Shown: positions 58,992 to 64,000 of the stretch, in pieces
Numbering within the stretch: position 1 is the first letter of the stretch
Layout: every line of letters begins with the position of its first letter
Source of the DNA: Aralia elata
Taxonomy: Eukaryota; Streptophyta; Magnoliopsida; Apiales; Araliaceae
Direction: 5' to 3'
Assembly (NCBI GenBank): GCA_034770075.1
Contig: CM068383.1
Location: 10,877,778-10,941,777 of the forward strand
Length of the DNA: 64,000 bases
Notes under the pieces: model-generated
Seen by the model: only the letters and a program-made list of their open reading frames with translations
Told to the model about the DNA's origin: nothing
Database searches by the model: none
Translations under genes and position numbers: made by a program

Positions 58992-60576
58992 TTTTCCGAT
59001 TCTTCCGAATCTTCTTGCTCACAATCGGACTGCACTTTATTTGATTATCATCATATTAATAATCAAAAATGTAACCTAATTTGATCGAATTTTTGTAACA
59101 AGTGAACTTTGTTCGGAGAGAGGTGGTGTCAGTCGGTCAGTGGCGTGGTAAAGCATTAAGCAATTTTTACTGGCAGTTTCGTCTTTCAGGAATAACTGGA
59201 ATGTATTGCGACTGTGAATTGGTAAAATTTATACCCCTTAGCTCCCAAAAAAATACTCCCTCCTTTCTGTTTAGGGAAAAAAATTATATTATTTTTAACA
59301 TTAAATATTAATTTGTTTTCTTTTGTCTTTTAAATGAATTTTAGAACAAAAGGTTTACTACATTTCTTATATTGTTCATTTTAATCTGTTGTTTGTAAAT
59401 TTTAATGTAGAATTAACGACTTAATTTTTCATATTATTTATCTTTCATGGTTTAAATGAGTGTTAAAGTAAAATATTTTCTCTGTTTTAAATTATAAAAT
59501 TATTATTGACTTTTAAAAATTAATTTGAGACATTTTTCGAATATAAAATTGAAATGATTCATTAAAAAATTAAAACAATAAATCATTTTATATATGAATA
59601 TTATTTTTTATATAGTTTATAATATTTATTATTATATTAATTAAAATTAAAGAAACTCACATCAATGTTGAATTTAAAAATGTCTTGAATGGATGGATTT
59701 TAAAAAATCAATAATGATCTCATATTTTGAAGCACTAAGAAATTTTAATTATGTACAGTTTATAATTCATGTATGTTGTTGTAAAACATGCCTAGCGCAT
59801 GTGTTGAATCTAACTATCTTGAGAAATAGATTCAAAATTGTAATCTTGTACGATAAAAGAAGAATTTTTATCGGTAGTCTGCTAGACTACTACTAGTTAT
59901 TGCGTTTATTGATGACAACTTGGTCAGAAATCAGGGTAATAGCCAGGTGTCGAACGAGGAGTAGATAGCCTTTTTAGAATAGCAAAATGATTTCCGTTAC
60001 AAAAATCTATCTTTTCTTATCTCCTTAACGTGGGTAAACTGTGCTCGACATCGGTACACTAACAATTATTTGAAACGCTCTTAAACCTATTTTTGAAGCA
60101 TGAGCGTAAGGAGTATTTTTGCAATATACCAGTGATTTCACAGAAGAATGAGTTGTATGTTAAATTATCTAAAGAAACTTGGAACCCGTGCAAGGTACGG
60201 ACTATCTTTCTTATATATTTTTTGTTTATCAAATTAAATCAATTGTAAATTCCTCTTTTTAGATTACTTTTTCTCATATATACATATATATGACATTAAT
60301 ATTTTTTATGACTTTTCTTTTACTTTATTGTGAGATTCATGGATGCATGTATATGTAGATATCAAATTATAATTGCATTTAAAAAAAGATATCAAATTAT
60401 AATTATATTCATTGAATTTAAACATGTATTATTATAATTATATAATTTGTGTTTGAGAATTATAAGCTGATGATCAAATTACCCTTAAAACGAGTAACTA
60501 AATTAATTTGGATAAGATCTTCATTTGTCTTATTATATATAGTAATAGATGTGAGTTCTGGTTGGAACATGTTACG
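58992..60576. other. SCAI upstream region and intergenic DNA
   Basis: The first few hundred bases should hold the SCAI promoter on the minus strand, but no core element is convincing. The remainder is AT-rich with no gene. Confidence 0.5.
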
Positions 60577-60699
60577 CTTTTAAGCAACATTATATTCTAC
60601 TAAAGGGCATTAAGGTTGATCCTGCGAAAGTTGAGACTATCATCAAATGGTGAAGACCTAGCACGATGACGAACAATAAGAGTTTCTTGTGCTTGCTGT
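60577..60699 (+). pseudogene. Ty3/gypsy reverse-transcriptase scrap
   Basis: The frame contains KGIKVDPAKVETIIKW, a stop, then RPSTMTNNKSFLCLL, matching the C-terminal part of gypsy RT (usually GI.VDP.KVEAI..W..P.....IRSFLGL). Stops and a frameshift before KGIK show it is dead. No LTRs belong to it within view. Confidence 0.8.
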
Positions 60700-61125
60700 A
60701 GGCCCTGTTTGGGAACAACTTATAAGTTGGTAACCAACTTATAAGTTGTTTTTCACTATTAAGGTGTTTGGCAACCACTTATTTTTTGACTTGTAAGTTG
60801 AGTTTTAAGTAAAAAAAAATAAGTAACTATTTGTGACTTATTTAAAATGACTTATAAGTTATTCTAAAATAAGTTAGTTTGACCAAATATAATGTCTATT
60901 TTGTCCATCTTGTATTTTGTCCCTCTTCTTATTAATGTCTATTTTTAGCTTAACATTTGATTTTAACTTATAAGTATTTATAAGTCGAACACCTTCTAAC
61001 TTGTTTTAACTTAATTTCTGACTTATAAATCAAATTGATGTCGAGCGTTTTTACTTATAAGTCACAACTTAAAACAACTTATATTTTAACTTTTAAGTCA
61101 TTTTAAAATAAGTCTAGGTGCATTA
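60700..61125. repeat. palindrome-rich MITE-like segment
   Basis: It begins GGCCCTGTTTGGGAACAACT and is full of ACTTATAAGT-type palindromes in both orientations. GGCCCTGTTTGG starts are common in plant hAT/Harbinger MITEs, but no matching right terminus or target duplication was found. Confidence 0.4.
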
Positions 61126-62640
61126 TTGGTTTAAGGTTCTTGTAAAGTTTAAATTAATGTCTTGTTTGTCTAAATGATCTTATCCCAAAACTAACTTTTT
61201 AAACTCATAAACATATTTTTTTTAGCCCCAAACTCACCACTATTTTTGGTGCAGTGCTTTTAGAGTTTAAAAACCGTCCAAATATATTTTTTAAATGCAC
61301 AAAAAGACATCAAGAAAAACAAGCCTTACAAGTAATTTGTGGAAAGTTTTTTCTTCATTATCTTTGTCATTGACTCGGTCGATGAAAACGGGTATAAATT
61401 TATATGGAGTGAGAAGTGTGAGAACAATTTTGACAAGTTGAATAATAGACTTGTGACAACTCACTCCGGTGCTTATATTGTGGATTTGTGGTTATTAGAT
61501 CTATAATGATGTTTCCAAAAAATAGCAAAATGCAACTTTGTAATACGATAGCTTATACGTCCAAGTAGCTCAAATGCAATGAGGTGAAGTATCCCATATA
61601 ACTTGAAGTTATGAGGAGTCGTCTTTGCTCTAAAATTTGGAGGCACCGACCACAAAACTAGCCCTTTTGCGTGGACAAATTATGACTGAAATACAAAAAT
61701 TTTGTTTTACAAAAAATGTCTAAAGTGCACAATTTAAATATATAATGTTATAGAAAGTATATTTACCCAATATTTAAGTACGATTCATTATTTTTAGGAA
61801 AAAAAAATCATCAATTATTTAAGTAGGGTCCCTTATAGATAAAACTAAAAAAAATATTTATACTCTTTATTTTACTTTATTTTTCTTAAATTATTTAAAA
61901 AGTGTACCAAACATTTTTTTTATGAGACGAAGGGGGTACATAAACATAAATATTTATTCTTTTCTTTATTTCATGTGCATGCAATATGTTTAGTGACGGG
62001 TGAAGTATTTTTGTCCATAAAACAACTTTGCAAGTTGTGTTGATTATATGTTTTTGGTGTTAATGATGACAACTTGAATTTTTGTACTGTCTTGTATGTT
62101 GTTATAGATTTAAAGATTGGGTTAAAAAATTTTAAAAGATTGTTATTGCTGGAATATTGCTGAAATTGTGGGAGGCTTAACTAGAAATTTTGAAGACAAA
62201 AAAATCCTATTGGATTAGGTCTGTAGAAAAAATCAGCGTAAGATTTTCTAACCTTAACAATTAATTATAAGGCATTTTTATCTTTGCTAGAAATCTTTTA
62301 AAATTGTCCTGATTTCCAAAAAGATTCATTGGTTTAAAACTTCTCTCATCAGCTAGTATAATCTTATGATAATAGAACTCTTATTATGGAGTAATCAAAT
62401 TAAGATTTGTTCCTAAAAATATGTTGATCAGGTTTCCTCCAAATATTTTATTAATAACAAATTTATTTTCAAACGTATTATGCTTCCTACTATTTTTCAA
62501 AACAGATTTTATATTCTCAAAAATTTTATCCATTTGACTATTTTTTATTACTGATATCAAAAATGATAAAAAAAAAAATCTTTTCATATCATTCAAGGAT
62601 TTGATTTACTTCAACAATTATATTTTTTACTTGTCGTTGG
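61126..62640. other. intergenic, nothing recognised
   Basis: AT-rich, with no supported feature. Confidence 0.5.
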
Positions 62641-62650
62641 ACATCACTGT

Positions 62651-62710
<60 letters not shown>
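62651..62710. repeat. (TC)n(TA)n microsatellite
   Basis: A compound dinucleotide repeat. Confidence 0.95.
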
Positions 62711-62716
<6 letters not shown>

Positions 62717-62894
62717 CGACTATGTTGCTAACATCAAGAACTTTATCATCATCTAAACAACAATTAATATACTCGGAGAAAAATTCCTAGCAAATTCTTA
62801 TTGTCTTGTTCTTATATTGTTCTTGCTAGATATCTATTGAGTTCAATTGTAATTCCTTTTATTCTAAAATTTCATATATTGTCAAAGGGGCTTC

Positions 62895-63679
62895 TGTAAC
62901 GATCCAAAATCCGGCCTATTTCCAATCCTGATCTTGTGCGTTAAACATAGCTTCATTCCAAATTTTCGTCAATAATCAATATCATAATCGATAAAATACA
63001 TATATTCGAAAACTTTTTACAACCTTCAATATTAATAAATATATAAAATTTAAATATTTAAAACTTTTCTAATTATTTGATAAAAATCATAAATTCCATA
63101 ACCTTTTTCTTTGGTCTCTGTTCCCAAAATTGCAACCTTTATATCTCATACTTATATCTCAAAATTATGTATATCTCATGATTTATCTCAAACGTCATTT
63201 GCGAAATATAAAATTCAACTTTTGATATTAAATTTATTCGTCTAAACCTTCACAACTATAATCCAACAACTATAAACCATCTCTCGTACATTATTGTCAT
63301 CATATCAACTTACTTTACAAAGTAATTGTAAAGCTACATTTCAAATATCAAAACGAACATTCTTTATTTCATATCTCAATGTTTACACAACCTAGCTCAT
63401 GTACATTATAAGAATTATCTTGACTTAATCTAAGTCTAACTAAAGAAAATAATAAAAGTCTTCTTCACTACATGCTTCAAGTCTTTATCGCCATGGTCAC
63501 AAGAGAGTTACATTCTTAATCTGCAAATAAAGTTATTTGCAAGAATGAACACGACGACCCAGCAAGTCTAACAGTTAACACATTTCATGCTTCATGTATT
63601 ATACATACTTGTGTTTTCATGTATGTTATATTTCATACTATGCATCTATACATCCATTCTACGTCTCATGATATGTATA
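62895..63679 (-). mobile_element. inverted gypsy-like LTR end, related to the 25235-28834 element
   Basis: TGTAACGATCCAAAATCCGG onward aligns with the reverse complement of the end of the 25235-28834 element (TGTGACGTCCTCAAATTCGG), including the following TCTTGTGCGTTA segment. The stretch GCAAGAATGAACACGACGAC...AAGTCTAACAGTT corresponds to about 28170-28230 inverted. Confidence 0.65.
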
Positions 63680-64000
63680 TGTAATAACCCAAGATTTTCG
63701 ATATATTTAAATAAGAAATTTTACGAATAATTTTTTTTTATATTAAGTATCAAAAGTGAATATGGTAATACATGAAAGGTAAAGTATATGTGTATATGTG
63801 ATAAATTTATATTTGTTTATCGCATGAATGATTTCAAATAAATTTTTCGAAAAAGGAATTGTTGACTATTATAAATTATATTCTTATAATAAATTAATTT
63901 TTTAGTAAAAATATTTTATTATTTATTTTTCATGAAGATATGATTAATGTATTATTTAAATAACATATGTATATTTTACAAATAGATCTTTAGTATTATT
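63680..64000 (+). mobile_element. start of a second LTR of the same family, forward, cut by window end
   Basis: TGTAATAACCCAAGATTTTC and the AT-rich sequence that follows resemble 25565 onward (TGTGATAACCCGAATTTTTT). It lies directly inside or against the inverted LTR, so it is nested or rearranged. The far end is outside the window. Confidence 0.5.

Noticed and set aside
60700..61125. Complete hAT or Harbinger MITE
   Set aside because: Only the left GGCCCTGTTTGG tip is seen; no right terminus or target duplication could be matched.
1..64000. tRNA, rRNA, organellar insertions or telomere repeats
   Set aside because: No cloverleaf with A/B boxes, rRNA core sequence, plastid gene or TTTAGGG array was recognised by eye. 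A dedicated tRNA or covariance-model scan was not possible.

Overview
This is an AT-rich plant nuclear window, most likely from a eudicot: it has short exons in long AT-rich introns, plant-specific gene families (SABATH methyltransferase, GH28) and a dense mix of plant transposons. I cannot name the species. Two genes read as intact across all exons: a SABATH carboxyl methyltransferase (1536-3420, + strand, 4 exons, 361 aa) and a SCAI-family protein (50642-58991, - strand, 10 exons, 625 aa). Everything else coding is broken: two SABATH pseudogenes, a headless DHHC S-acyltransferase pseudogene, a polygalacturonase fragment, a captured VPS13-like piece and several transposase or reverse-transcriptase remnants.

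Layout. 1-4600: the SABATH gene with duplicated flanks. 4600-16830: transposons inserted side by side: MITEs, a 2.1-kb solo LTR (8192-10318) and a 4.8-kb long-TIR element (10869-15709) carrying the VPS13-like fragment and internal duplications. 16949-18717: DHHC pseudogene. 19014-19668: solo LTR with GC-rich repeats. 20374-20840: GH28 fragment. 20846-43870: two head-to-tail copies of the SABATH duplicon, inverted relative to the intact gene, each with a pseudogene and a palindromic 30-bp minisatellite cassette. Copy A is split by an LTR element (25235-28834). Copy B is split by a 7.7-kb CACTA element (33569-41309, itself hit by a 730-bp hAT element) and by a 1.6-kb solo LTR (41365-42983). 44000-50600: duplicon edges, a second deleted CACTA and a 0.7-kb foldback. 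50642-58991: the SCAI gene, with a MULE-like element in intron 6. 59000-64000: intergenic DNA with a Ty3/gypsy RT scrap and nested LTRs.

The main story is a methyltransferase duplicon that amplified in both orientations, kept one working gene, and has been repeatedly invaded. Because copies A and B are paralogous, each serves as the empty site for insertions in the other, so several insertion boundaries and target-site duplications are fixed to the base. The most unusual signals are arrays of short GC-rich palindromic units inside two unrelated solo LTRs, and the palindromic minisatellite that brackets copied SABATH intron sequence.
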